A stretch of DNA of 18,464 nt from Candidatus Latescibacterota bacterium (GCA_018650745.1 JABIFK010000916.1:1-18464); one strand, 5' to 3'. Positions 6,887 to 14,684 are shown, counted from the first letter of the stretch. Notes: a model not told the origin generated them from the sequence alone. Numbers and translations are program-made.

Positions 6887-6997
6887 CAACGAATCAACGA
6901 ATAGACGAATCCCGCCCACCACCCAAAACCATTACAAACGTCCATTCGCAGTTTCGTCGATTCGCTGATTCACTGATTCGCTGATTCACTGATCTGT
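6887..6997. repeat. Inverted octamer-array element B
   Basis: Same design as the element at 4616-4743. The left array AACGAATC AACGAATA GACGAATC (6888-6911) is followed by a core starting CCGCCCACCACCC, then a right array of GATTCGCT/GATTCACT units. The right array includes a perfect 16-base tandem duplication, GATTCGCTGATTCACT at 6959-6974 and 6975-6990. The 13-mer CGAATCAACGAAT (6890-6902) is identical in both elements. It lies between the folE2 stop and its terminator. No coding capacity is supported. Confidence 0.8.
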
Positions 6998-7002
6998 TAA
7001 AT

Positions 7003-7036
7003 AAAAAGGCTGATGGAAATATCCATCAGCCTTTTT
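7003..7036. terminator. Bidirectional rho-independent terminator (folE2 / sufE)
   Basis: Perfect 10-bp stem GGCTGATGGA / TCCATCAGCC (7008-7031) with a 4-base loop, flanked by AAAAA and TTTTT. It can therefore terminate folE2 on the plus strand and sufE on the minus strand. Confidence 0.92.
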
Positions 7037-7060
7037 ATTTTGGTTATGATTCGACAACGC

Positions 7061-7480
7061 CTACGCCGCAGTTGCCAAAGCAAGCTCATGAATGCGCTTC
7101 ACCATAGATGCAATTCCATTGGCCCGATTTGGACTCAGATGTTTGGCCAATTCAATCTTCTCAAAAATGCTTCGAATATCTGCGGTCAAAATTTCCTTGG
7201 CCGTCTTACCCGAATACAAAGCCAACAAAATAGCCACCAATCCCTTTACTATTTGAGCATCACTATCTGCTTTAAATTCAATAATTGGCGGGTCACCGTC
7301 TTTCACATCCGTTACCAGCCACACACTGCTCACACATCCCTGAACCCGATTTTCATCCGTCTTAAACGCATCATCAAGTGGGTCTAACTTACGCCCCAAT
7401 TCAATAATATAACGATAGCGCTCTTCCCAATCATCCAACGCTTCAAAGTTCTGCATAATCCGATCCATCGTCAAATTCAT
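7061..7480 (-). CDS. sufE: Cysteine desulfuration protein SufE
   Basis: Sulfur-transfer partner of the SufS cysteine desulfurase in Fe-S cluster assembly, cytoplasmic, 139 aa. The N-terminal FEALDDWEERYRYIIELGRKL is the SufE signature, followed by the persulfide-accepting cysteine in NRVQGCVSSVWL (C49). I chose ATG 7480 because GAGG lies 6 bases upstream; an in-frame ATG at 7501 would add seven residues without a better ribosome-binding site. The gene is on the same strand as hemB but not tightly coupled to it. No SufS or SufBCD genes are in the window. Confidence 0.95.
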   Translation of the reverse strand: MNLTMDRIMQNFEALDDWEERYRYIIELGRKLDPLDDAFKTDENRVQGCVSSVWLVTDVKDGDPPIIEFKADSDAQIVKGLVAILLALYSGKTAKEILTADIRSIFEKIELAKHLSPNRANGIASMVKRIHELALATAA

Positions 7481-7561
7481 ATAAACCTCAAAGAAAGACA
7501 AAAACCCTCACCATCTCTTTCAAAGTCGTGATGGCGCCACATTTGCCGTTTACTGTTTCAC

Positions 7562-7589
7562 TTTTGCATTTTTAATTTTGCATTTTTAA
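7562..7589. repeat. T-rich 14-mer tandem repeat after hemB
   Basis: Two perfect copies of TTTTGCATTTTTAA lie directly next to the hemB stop (7594-7596), between hemB and sufE. No coding role is seen. A similar T-rich tandem array follows the sulfatase gene at 13169-13196. Confidence 0.7.
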
Positions 7590-7593
7590 TTTT

Positions 7594-8565
7594 TTACTTA
7601 ATCACCCTCGCCACATCCATCGCAAAATACGTCAAAATCAAATCAGCGCCTGCACGTTTCATACTCAACAACAACTCATCTCGCACCCGCGCTTCATCCA
7701 CCCAGCCATTTTGGGCAGCAGCCTTCACCATCGCAAACTCACCACTCACATTATAAGCCGCAACAGGCACCCCAAAAGTCGATTTTACCCGATAAATGAT
7801 ATCCAAATAAGACAACGCCGGTTTCACCATCACCAAATCGGCGCCTTCGTCCAAATCCAAATCCACTTCACGCAACGCTTCGTCGCCATTGGCTGGGTCC
7901 ATTTGGTAGGAACGTCGATCGCCAAATTGCGGTGCCGATTCGGCAGCTTCGCGAAAGGGGCCATAAAACGCCGAACAATATTTCGCAGCATAAGCCATAA
8001 TCGGAATCTGATCAAATCCCTCAGCATCCAACCCTTCCCTAATCGCGCCCACACGCCCATCCATCATATCAGAAGGTGCCACCATGTCGGCGCCCGCCCG
8101 CACATGTGACAACGACTCTTGAACCAACAAATCCACCGTCTCATCGTTTTTCACATCCTCGCCCACAATCACGCCACAATGCCCATGGTCTGTGTACTCA
8201 CACAAGCACACATCTGTAATCACATATAAATCGGGTACCTGACTCTTAAGCGCCGCAATAGCGCGTTGTATAATCCCATGGTCATGATACGCCTCAGTGC
8301 CACGCGCATCCTTTTGATCGGGAATACCAAATAAAATCACCGCAGGAATGCCCAAATCTAAGATCTCTTTACCCGTTTCAACCAACACATCAATCGACAT
8401 CTGATAGTTACCAGGCATCGACGAAATCTCATTTTTCACACCGTCACCAGGGCAAACAAACAGCGGCATAATCAAATCATCTACCCGCAAATGATTTTCA
8501 CGCACCATACGCCGGGTGGTTTCATTTGTACGCATCCGACGCATTCGTGTAATTGGAAAAGACAT
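7594..8565 (-). CDS. hemB: Delta-aminolevulinic acid dehydratase (porphobilinogen synthase)
   Basis: Cytoplasmic enzyme that condenses two 5-aminolevulinate molecules into porphobilinogen for haem and other tetrapyrroles. The 323 aa match the family. Zinc-binding cysteines are visible in DVCLCEYTDHGHCG (C120, C122, C130), so this is the zinc-dependent type. The two active-site lysines are K195 in MAYAAKYCSAFYGPFR and K248 in LVMVKPALSYLD. RRMVRENHLRVDDLIMPLFV is the typical N-terminus. AGGTGAT lies just before ATG 8565, and a TTGACA/TATTTT promoter lies about 50-75 bases upstream. A gene for tetrapyrrole synthesis and a B12-uptake operon sit in the same window but are not linked by an operon. 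Confidence 0.97.
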   Translation of the reverse strand: MSFPITRMRRMRTNETTRRMVRENHLRVDDLIMPLFVCPGDGVKNEISSMPGNYQMSIDVLVETGKEILDLGIPAVILFGIPDQKDARGTEAYHDHGIIQRAIAALKSQVPDLYVITDVCLCEYTDHGHCGVIVGEDVKNDETVDLLVQESLSHVRAGADMVAPSDMMDGRVGAIREGLDAEGFDQIPIMAYAAKYCSAFYGPFREAAESAPQFGDRRSYQMDPANGDEALREVDLDLDEGADLVMVKPALSYLDIIYRVKSTFGVPVAAYNVSGEFAMVKAAAQNGWVDEARVRDELLLSMKRAGADLILTYFAMDVARVIK

Positions 8566-8614
8566 ATCATCACCTATTTAATAAGAATCCATTTCAACCA
8601 TCTATCACGGCTTT

Positions 8615-8642
8615 AAAATACTCAAACAAATATACTTGTCAA
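8615..8642 (-). promoter_or_regulatory. Sigma70-like promoter of hemB
   Basis: Minus-strand TTGACA (8637-8642), 16-base spacer, TATTTT (8615-8620), placed about 50 bases before the hemB start. The -35 box is perfect. Confidence 0.6.
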
Positions 8643-8649
8643 TATCGGT

Positions 8650-8703
8650 AAAAAACAGAGCGAAGAGCAAATCGTTAGAACCCTCTTGCATTTATGCTCT
8701 TCG
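8650..8703 (-). terminator. Probable terminator of the alpha/beta hydrolase gene
   Basis: Nine-base arms CGAAGAGCA (8661-8669) and TGCTCTTCG (8695-8703) can pair across a 25-base loop. On the minus strand a run of six T (8650-8655) follows after five bases. It begins 12 bases past the hydrolase stop. The large loop and the gap before the T-run make it less typical. Confidence 0.5.
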
Positions 8704-8715
8704 TGCCACGCGCCT

Positions 8716-9726
8716 TTATAGATGCTTCGCCAAAAACGCCTCAGCCAAATCCCAGCGCAACAAATGCCCATCGGAATGTTGTTTAAAATCGAAATGACCT
8801 TCAACGCCTAATTTATGATATGCATTCTGAACAGTTGCCAAAATCAATTTTCGATCATTCTCATTAATCAACCCATCGCCATCGCCCGCCTGCAACTGCA
8901 TCGGGCGTGGTGCAATTAAACTGAACAACTCAGGGACATCGCCATACCGCAAAATACCCGGCAAATATTGAATACCACACGATGACAATTTGAGAGAGCG
9001 CTCCCGAAATGTATTCATACTGCCCGTTGGCACACACGCTTTGATCCGTTTATCAAAAAGCGTTAACCACATCGTCGAACGGCCACCATATGAATTGCCA
9101 ATACATCCCACACGTTCCCCGTCCACCTCGGGTCTTGCAACCAACGCATCAATTGCCGCCTGCCCATCCTGAATGTGCAAATCCGTCACATTCATCCCAT
9201 ACATCTCTGCAGCCATGTTGATCACATTACATCGATCTCTATTTCCCACCCGATCCAAATGCCCATCACGCCCAGGCCACCCCCACCATGCCGGTGCCAA
9301 CACCACATAACCCGACCGCACAGCGGCCAAGCCATATCCTCTACGCCCTCCTGCACCATCGTCTACACCAGCCACACCGCAAATGGCATCTATTCCTTGT
9401 GCCACATGCCCATGAGAAGCAACAATCGCAGGCCGTTTTTCACCTTCCGCCAAATTGCCAGGCACCAACAAATAAGCCACAAGCGTAGAAATATCACTGA
9501 CCCGAATACGCAACACATGCCTTGTATGATCGGCCTCTTCAATCACATCAACCGTTTCCACATCCAAATCAACACGATCGGGCAACACACCACGCAATCC
9601 CAGAAGTGCATCATAAAACTGTGCTTGCCACACACCAAAATCTTCGCTCGCTTGGTACACCATCTCTGGCGGGTGTTGATGGCCATACCGGTCTAAAAAG
9701 TCAATAAAGGACTCTGATTGATTCAT
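8716..9726 (-). CDS. Alpha/beta hydrolase (acetyl xylan esterase/dienelactone hydrolase-like)
   Basis: Predicted serine hydrolase of the alpha/beta-hydrolase fold, 336 aa, without a signal peptide and therefore probably cytoplasmic. The nucleophile elbow is CIGNSYGGRSTMW, with S212 in G-N-S-Y-G. The acid is likely in AGDGDGLIN (D282 or D284) and the catalytic histidine in KQHSDGHLL (H317 or H321). The oxyanion region is likely IVASHGH, followed by APAWWGWPGRDGH. Related proteins are esterases acting on acetylated sugars or small esters, but the substrate cannot be read from sequence. GAGG lies 7 bases before the ATG. It lies downstream of the carbon-nitrogen hydrolase operon, beyond that operon's terminator, and may be a separate unit. 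A role in the same catabolic programme is only an inference from position. Confidence 0.82.
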   Translation of the reverse strand: MNQSESFIDFLDRYGHQHPPEMVYQASEDFGVWQAQFYDALLGLRGVLPDRVDLDVETVDVIEEADHTRHVLRIRVSDISTLVAYLLVPGNLAEGEKRPAIVASHGHVAQGIDAICGVAGVDDGAGGRRGYGLAAVRSGYVVLAPAWWGWPGRDGHLDRVGNRDRCNVINMAAEMYGMNVTDLHIQDGQAAIDALVARPEVDGERVGCIGNSYGGRSTMWLTLFDKRIKACVPTGSMNTFRERSLKLSSCGIQYLPGILRYGDVPELFSLIAPRPMQLQAGDGDGLINENDRKLILATVQNAYHKLGVEGHFDFKQHSDGHLLRWDLAEAFLAKHL

Positions 9727-9800
9727 AAAAATACCTCAACTCATATGAACAGTGAAACAAAAGAAATCGTTAAGTCTTGAAATCAATCTCCTGTATAATA

Positions 9801-9834
9801 AAAACAATCTACCCCCTTTTCAAAAGGGGTAGAT
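9801..9834 (-). terminator. Rho-independent terminator of the dioxygenase-isomerase-hydrolase operon
   Basis: Strong near-perfect hairpin with arms ATCTACCCC and GGGGTAGAT (9807-9834) and a TTTT/AAAA inner stem. On the minus strand a T-rich tail follows (9801-9806 and beyond). It begins about 70 bases after the carbon-nitrogen hydrolase stop and ends the operon. Confidence 0.8.
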
Positions 9835-9902
9835 AAGGAAACCTTGGTAGCAAGAATATGCTTTCAAATTAGGCCAATACACTCAATTATTTGCCTTATG
9901 GC

Positions 9903-11231
9903 TTAATACTCCCGCACCAACAAACCACCCACATTTTCTTCATCACCAAAAGCACCATAGGCATGCGGGCGACGTTGCATCCAATTCACACCGCGCAAAC
10001 ACCCACCACTCACAGCCCGAATACCATCCTCCAACTCAATCGTCGCACGCACATAAGGCACACTGCCATCATTCCACACCAACACCTCACCCGTTCGATC
10101 AATCACACAACTGCCCTTGGCAGTGTTCACCGCCACTACCATGCACACCTGATTGTCCATCGCGCGTGTTTGCATAATGGCACGGAATCGATCGGTGTCC
10201 CATCCACCACCATCGGGAAATTGTGCTCGGTGATCACCCATAATAGGCAACAACAAAAAGTCGGCACCATTGAGCCCAATCATACGCGACGACTCAACCG
10301 CAGAAGAGTCCATACAGATATTACATCCAACGCGTCCAATCTGCGTATCAAAAACCGGAAAATCATCACCCGGCAAAACACCCGAATCCATCTCGCCACC
10401 CACAGCAAGGTGCACTTTGCGATACACACCTTCTACCGCACCTGTTGGCCCAAACAAAACCGCACTGTTGTGTACGGCATCCTCATCTCTTTCCCACATG
10501 CCCAACAAAACATGGATGCCATATTCTCTGGCCAAATTTGCAAAAGGTTCCGTCTCCTTACTCTGCGCAGGAACAGCAGAATCAATCGCACTGTCTTTCA
10601 TACCATATTGCAATGCAATTTCAGGTAACACAATCAAATCAGGCTTTTCTTTTTCACATGCATCCCGACACAGAGGCAAATAAAAATCTACATTGTCCTG
10701 AATAGACGCAAATATTCTCTTGCGATCACCCAGTTGTCCAGTAACCACACAAACAGACACAGACGTTGGTTCATCCTCTATCTCTCGAATCATAATCTCC
10801 GGCAATTGCCACTCTGCCGACCCGACGGCAGACCACCGAAACGTATATCGAACAATCAACTGTTCCGTATCTTCTGGTGCCATTAAACACCTCGAAAAAT
10901 GTACCGAGGAATCGTCCCATTCAGGCAATAAAAAATCCCAAGCCTTCACGTCTTTCACACGACGGCGAGAGGCATTGAGTTCTAAGTCGCCAAAAAAAGC
11001 TTCACAACGCAAAACATCTCTGACCCGATTTACATCGCGATATTTTGCTTCGGCCTCGATTACATATGATTTACCCGCTTCAACACCCGAATACGTCAAC
11101 TGCCATCCCCCCACACATGTTCGTGTCCCATTGGCAGCAACAGCCAGCGTATCGTTATTTCGCTCCGTCAATGGAGCTGCCTTCACATGAGGCGCCCAAG
11201 GTGCAACCGATTCCAAAACCAATTCAGCCAT
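9903..11231 (-). CDS. Carbon-nitrogen hydrolase with an extra N-terminal beta-rich domain
   Basis: Amidase/nitrilase-superfamily enzyme, 442 aa, predicted to cleave an amide or nitrile C-N bond. The catalytic triad is visible: E204 in LIVLPEIALQ, K272 in VYRKVHLAVGG and C306 in VGCNICMDSS. The core from about residue 156 to 442 has the usual family length. Residues 1-155 are extra and have a beta-sandwich-like pattern (GGWQLTYSGVEAGKSYVIEA, then VRYTFRWSAVGSAEWQLPEI), resembling a carbohydrate-binding-module type fold, though I do not recognise the exact family. AAGGAGGTG lies 5 bases before the ATG, an excellent ribosome-binding site. It is the last gene of the operon with the TIM-barrel protein (12 bases upstream) and the PhyH dioxygenase. 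The substrate is unknown. Confidence 0.88.
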   Translation of the reverse strand: MAELVLESVAPWAPHVKAAPLTERNNDTLAVAANGTRTCVGGWQLTYSGVEAGKSYVIEAEAKYRDVNRVRDVLRCEAFFGDLELNASRRRVKDVKAWDFLLPEWDDSSVHFSRCLMAPEDTEQLIVRYTFRWSAVGSAEWQLPEIMIREIEDEPTSVSVCVVTGQLGDRKRIFASIQDNVDFYLPLCRDACEKEKPDLIVLPEIALQYGMKDSAIDSAVPAQSKETEPFANLAREYGIHVLLGMWERDEDAVHNSAVLFGPTGAVEGVYRKVHLAVGGEMDSGVLPGDDFPVFDTQIGRVGCNICMDSSAVESSRMIGLNGADFLLLPIMGDHRAQFPDGGGWDTDRFRAIMQTRAMDNQVCMVVAVNTAKGSCVIDRTGEVLVWNDGSVPYVRATIELEDGIRAVSGGCLRGVNWMQRRPHAYGAFGDEENVGGLLVREY

Positions 11232-11243
11232 CTTGCACCTCCT

Positions 11244-12113
11244 TTATAACTGCTCAATAAACGCCAACTCCGTCTCCAACGCTTCCACCGAATAAAAATG
11301 CTCCAACAACAAAGTAGCCTGCCATCCTTTGATCTGTTTGTGAAATTCAAGCGGCAATGTATCTGTTCCAATACAATAATGAGAATCTTGACGTCCAATA
11401 TTCGTCACCAAATCATTGCCATTCCAATGCACATGTTGCAAAGCATCTTCAGCTTCCAAATAAGCCATCATAACCGCTTCACGTTCATCCAATTCAACAA
11501 ACGTCTGCGCATACGTACACGCATGGCTGGGGTCCAAACACAAAAACACATTCGAACGTCCCACATCCTTCTGAATTTGCCGCCATTCCCCTGGTTCTAC
11601 GCCAAAATAACCGTTCTGTTCCGACCGATCTACTTGCTCAACCGACAAATCATCTGGCACACCTTCCCAATAGGCCCGATTGTTTTCCAACATCAATTCC
11701 AACTTAAATTTGCCCGCAACGCCCGCAAGCTGTTGCACCGCATCAACCAAACGCTCATATCGGCCATGTAAGGGGCGTTCATCAGAAGCCCAATATTTAG
11801 GCGAACAATGCATATTAATCTTTTTCAATTTTGGAAACCGCCCTGCCGCATCTTCAATATAAGCTGCAATCTTTCCAATAGACGCATCTCGAATGGTATC
11901 ATTCACATCAGCAATGCTATACCGCCCTTCAGAACCACTATAAGGCGCATGCGCTGTTAATACAAAATCAGCAAGTGGATCAACAACATCCGCATCCAAA
12001 ACGGTCGGCGCTTCTATCATCAACCCAAACCGCTCTGCAACTTCCCGCCCAGCTTTCCAAGAAATACTCAAATCAGGATACACATCCACCCCCATTGTCA
12101 AGCGTAAGCTCAC
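11244..12113 (-). CDS. Sugar phosphate isomerase/epimerase-like TIM-barrel protein
   Basis: Member of the xylose-isomerase-like TIM-barrel / AP endonuclease 2 superfamily, 289 aa, probably a metal-dependent sugar isomerase or epimerase. Candidate metal and active-site residues appear in barrel order: H55 in LTAHAPYS, H102 in KINMHCSPKYW, E143 in LELMLENNR, D194 and H197 in LDPSHACT, H227 and H229 in QHVHWNGND, and E271 in LLLEHFYS. The listed start is GTG at 12113, which overlaps nothing; an internal ATG at 12095 would remove six residues, and neither has a clear ribosome-binding site, so translation may be coupled to the PhyH gene ending 12 bases upstream. The stop-region ATGA of PhyH is out of frame with this gene. 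Substrate unknown. Confidence 0.85.
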   Translation of the reverse strand: MSLRLTMGVDVYPDLSISWKAGREVAERFGLMIEAPTVLDADVVDPLADFVLTAHAPYSGSEGRYSIADVNDTIRDASIGKIAAYIEDAAGRFPKLKKINMHCSPKYWASDERPLHGRYERLVDAVQQLAGVAGKFKLELMLENNRAYWEGVPDDLSVEQVDRSEQNGYFGVEPGEWRQIQKDVGRSNVFLCLDPSHACTYAQTFVELDEREAVMMAYLEAEDALQHVHWNGNDLVTNIGRQDSHYCIGTDTLPLEFHKQIKGWQATLLLEHFYSVEALETELAFIEQL

Positions 12114-12125
12114 ATACGTCGTAAG

Positions 12126-12971
12126 TCATGATTCAACCCAATGTCTATACAGTGGTTTCACCTCTTCAGGCAAAGATTCAAACACATCGCGCTTCAAAGG
12201 CTGAGACTCATAATTCTTCCCCCCCGTTTCCACCACCATCATCTCATGCTCAGGTTTGCCAATGTGAGAGGGATTCAAATTTAACCACCACGGAGCATAA
12301 CGTATAATCAACGCCACGCGTGCCTCATCACTCAAATTTGGCGCAACCGAATGCCACATGCGGCTGTCATAAATCAGCACGCTACCCGCTGAGCCTTTCA
12401 CCTGAATCTCCGTCGGATAAGGCGCGTCTCGGTCAATATCTTCCATCAATCCCGCAGACGGATTGTTATCAGCCCGATGACTGCCCGGCACAATAAAAGT
12501 ACCCCCATTTTGGTCGTTGAAATCCGTCAACATCCAAATAGACGACAAATGCATCAGCGCGTCTGGATACGGTGTTGGTATATGAGACGCGTTCGTGGCA
12601 TTATAAGGCCAATCAGAATGCCAATAACCCCGCTCATTACCCGGATAGTTAATCACACAATCCGTGCACGAAACCCGTGCATGGGGCCCAAACAATGCAT
12701 CAACAACCTTCATCAGCTTACGGCTTGCCACATAAGGTGCAAACACCTGCGTCTCATTGATCACCTGTCTCAAACTCCCCACACCATCTGCCCCCACCCG
12801 ATGTCCCTTGGCACGCGTGGCAGCTCTCGCCGCCTCAGACGCTGCATTGCACCGAACCTGTGCAGCTACCACATCTTCACGCACATGCGCCACATCCGTC
12901 TCGGGTATCACGCCATCCACCACATAAAACCCATCGCGATGCAACTGAGATACGATTGATGAAACCGACAT
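12126..12971 (-). CDS. Phytanoyl-CoA dioxygenase (PhyH) family oxygenase
   Basis: Fe(II)/2-oxoglutarate-dependent dioxygenase of the PhyH family, 281 aa from ATG 12971. The metal triad is H118 and D120 in GYWHSDWPYN, and H207 in SRMWHSVAPN; R218 or R224 in ARVALIIRYAP is the likely 2-oxoglutarate arginine. The C-terminal half holds the jelly-roll motifs TDFNDQNGGTFIVPGSHR. I prefer ATG 12971 because GAGG lies 6 bases upstream; a GTG at 12995 in the same frame is possible but has no support. This is the first gene of an operon with the TIM-barrel protein and the carbon-nitrogen hydrolase. PhyH proteins hydroxylate many lipids and small molecules, so the substrate is not predictable. Many uncultured lineages carry dozens of these genes. 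Confidence 0.9.
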   Translation of the reverse strand: MSVSSIVSQLHRDGFYVVDGVIPETDVAHVREDVVAAQVRCNAASEAARAATRAKGHRVGADGVGSLRQVINETQVFAPYVASRKLMKVVDALFGPHARVSCTDCVINYPGNERGYWHSDWPYNATNASHIPTPYPDALMHLSSIWMLTDFNDQNGGTFIVPGSHRADNNPSAGLMEDIDRDAPYPTEIQVKGSAGSVLIYDSRMWHSVAPNLSDEARVALIIRYAPWWLNLNPSHIGKPEHEMMVVETGGKNYESQPLKRDVFESLPEEVKPLYRHWVES

Positions 12972-13128
12972 AAAACGCCTCACAATATAAAACACGTATT
13001 GTCATTTGTTATCACACAGTATATATCAAAAATTCTGCTATCCTGCTATAACAATTAAAAGGGATTCACATCTAAAAGTTAAAGCACAATACATTTATGT
13101 GCATAACACACAAATATCCCTTATCCAG

Positions 13129-13165
13129 AAAAAGAAAAAGGCTTACAATCAACGCTGTAAGCCTC
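13129..13165 (-). terminator. Rho-independent terminator after the truncated sulfatase
   Basis: Inverted repeat AGGCTTACA / TGTAAGCCT (13139-13164) with an 8-base loop. On the minus strand it is followed by a T-rich tail (13129-13138). It lies about 40 bases after the sulfatase stop, with a T-rich tandem array in between. Confidence 0.78.
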
Positions 13166-13168
13166 TCA

Positions 13169-13196
13169 CTTTTTACTTTTTACTTTTTACTTTTTA
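13169..13196. repeat. Tandem 7-mer (CTTTTTA) repeated four times
   Basis: Four perfect copies of CTTTTTA with 7-base period, lying between the sulfatase stop (13203) and the terminator. It has no coding role that I can support. It looks like the T-rich tandem array at 7562-7589 after hemB. Confidence 0.85.
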
Positions 13197-13202
13197 CGTG
13201 TC

Positions 13203-13745
13203 TCACTCCACTTTATACTTCCCTTTTTTGGCCATAGTCTCTTCAAATTTACGGATTTCAATCTTTTGATTGCTGATCACATCTTGCAACTCTTTAACCA
13301 TTTCTTTGCCTTTTTTTATTTGCTCAGTAATCTCTGCACTTTCTTGGTTTTGCTCCCCAACTTTTTGCTCTAATTCAAAACGTTCGACAACCAGAATTTC
13401 AAGCAAAGACTCTTGTCGAATGTGATACTTACCAAACAAGGCCGTTCGATACCCTGCCTCTTGCAACAACTCAGGGAATGTCGGCACCGTCGGATCAAAA
13501 ACTTCTACGGCATCTGCCACCTCAGAATTGCCACGAATGCCATGCACATGCGAAAAACATCCCGTCAGCACCGTACCACGCGCAGGTGCACACAAAGCAT
13601 TGGTCGTACAACAGTGATTAAATCGCGTACCCTCATTGCCTATGCGATCCAAATGAGGTGTGTTCAAAATGGTATTGCCATAGCTGCTCATTTCACGCGG
13701 TGTATGATCATCGGTCATAATAAATAAAATATTCGGTCGTTTCAT
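13203..13745 (-). CDS. Truncated sulfatase with an unrelated coiled-coil tail
   Basis: Residues 1-109 are a clear arylsulfatase N-terminus: metal-site TDD (D12, D13), PHLDRIGNEGTRFNHC, the formylglycine motif C-A-P-A-R (C52 to R56) and the FGKYHI region (K106, H108). Sulfatases normally continue for another 300-400 residues, but here the text changes abruptly near 13420. The remaining 70 residues (QESLLEILVVERFELEQKV, then a Glu/Lys/Gln-rich helix) look like a coiled coil and do not belong to the sulfatase family. The tail DNA is visibly more T/A-rich than the head. AAGGA about 8 bases before the ATG supports the start, and the frame is intact to TGA. It sits 15 bases after the EamA gene. A deletion or recombination product is likely, so sulfatase activity is not expected. 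Confidence 0.78.
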   Translation of the reverse strand: MKRPNILFIMTDDHTPREMSSYGNTILNTPHLDRIGNEGTRFNHCCTTNALCAPARGTVLTGCFSHVHGIRGNSEVADAVEVFDPTVPTFPELLQEAGYRTALFGKYHIRQESLLEILVVERFELEQKVGEQNQESAEITEQIKKGKEMVKELQDVISNQKIEIRKFEETMAKKGKYKVE

Positions 13746-13760
13746 CCCACATCCTTTCGT

Positions 13761-14684
13761 TCACGCCTGATTGGGTTTGAATGACCCGAGCGCAGATCCC
13801 ACAACAACAAGAATGGCTCCAATCCAGCTCAGTGTATTAAATGATTCAGGCTCAACAAATCCCGGAAAAATAAATGCTGCCAACGCCATATTGCCCACGG
13901 TAAACAAAGGGTTTAAGGCCAGCACCATACTCACCCGAGAAACTTCAACATGTTTCATTGACGTAGCAAAACTCACATAAGACACCAACGTAATCACCGC
14001 CGACAAAAATACCAACCCAATCTGAACCGGTGTCAGCGCCCATCCTTGTGAAGGACTGGACGAAAACAACAAAAGAAAGCCACCAAACAAATAAATGTAA
14101 AACATAATGCTTTCTGGCGCCAACTGGTGCAACAGCTTTTTCTGTGCAAGCACATAAACAGCAGCCGCAAGCGCAGAAGAAGCCACCCAAAAGATGCCCA
14201 AGTCGTAAGCACTATAATCCGACACCAAACCACTCAATCTCGGATTAAAAAACAAACCAATCCCCAGAACCAAAATGCCAAAACCGATCCACTGCAACAA
14301 AGCAAACGACTCTTTAAAAATCACCAATCCGCCCAACAACATAAACATAGGTGCCAACTGAATCACCACTTGTGCAGACCCGGGCGAAATGTATTTCAAG
14401 CCCATCAAATACATCACATAATTCGACGTCGCACCCAAGACACAAAGCGTCACCAACACCCAACCCAATCGAGAAAGGCGAAAAATCTGCCAACCGTATC
14501 GATACACAACCCAGGGCAGCAACAACAAAGCCGCAATCGTAAAACGAAACCACGTCAGTGTATAAGGATCTAAATACCCCAAGAGTCCCTTCAATATAAT
14601 TGGCAATACACCCCACATATAAGAGGTGAACAACGCCAATAGAAGCCCCAAATACCACCGCCCCGTCACTTGATTATGATTCAC
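13761..14684 (-). CDS. EamA/DMT-superfamily membrane transporter
   Basis: Integral inner-membrane protein of the drug/metabolite transporter superfamily, 307 aa, with about ten hydrophobic helices and two EamA repeats. The first begins LGLLLALFTSYMWGVLPIILK, and the second includes LGIFWVASSALAAAVYVLAQ. Such proteins export or import amino acids, nucleosides or metabolites; the substrate is not readable. The start ATG overlaps the Mug gene stop by 4 bases (ATGA), so the two are translated together. The sulfatase gene follows 15 bases downstream, suggesting one transcript of three genes. Confidence 0.9.
   Translation of the reverse strand: MNHNQVTGRWYLGLLLALFTSYMWGVLPIILKGLLGYLDPYTLTWFRFTIAALLLLPWVVYRYGWQIFRLSRLGWVLVTLCVLGATSNYVMYLMGLKYISPGSAQVVIQLAPMFMLLGGLVIFKESFALLQWIGFGILVLGIGLFFNPRLSGLVSDYSAYDLGIFWVASSALAAAVYVLAQKKLLHQLAPESIMFYIYLFGGFLLLFSSSPSQGWALTPVQIGLVFLSAVITLVSYVSFATSMKHVEVSRVSMVLALNPLFTVGNMALAAFIFPGFVEPESFNTLSWIGAILVVVGSALGSFKPNQA

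Noticed and set aside
9891..10628. Long plus-strand open frame (245 codons) opposite the carbon-nitrogen hydrolase
   Set aside because: It is antisense to a gene with a full catalytic triad, is rich in His, Thr and Ile from reversed codons, and resembles no family.
12113..12129. ATGA at the PhyH stop as the start of the isomerase gene
   Set aside because: The frame opened by that ATG (12127-12129) differs from the isomerase frame and would need a frameshift; the GTG at 12113 or ATG at 12095 suffices.
13006..13269. Plus-strand 87-codon frame across the T-rich repeat and terminator
   Set aside because: Its sequence is a translation of the tandem repeat and hairpin, with no ribosome-binding site or family resemblance.
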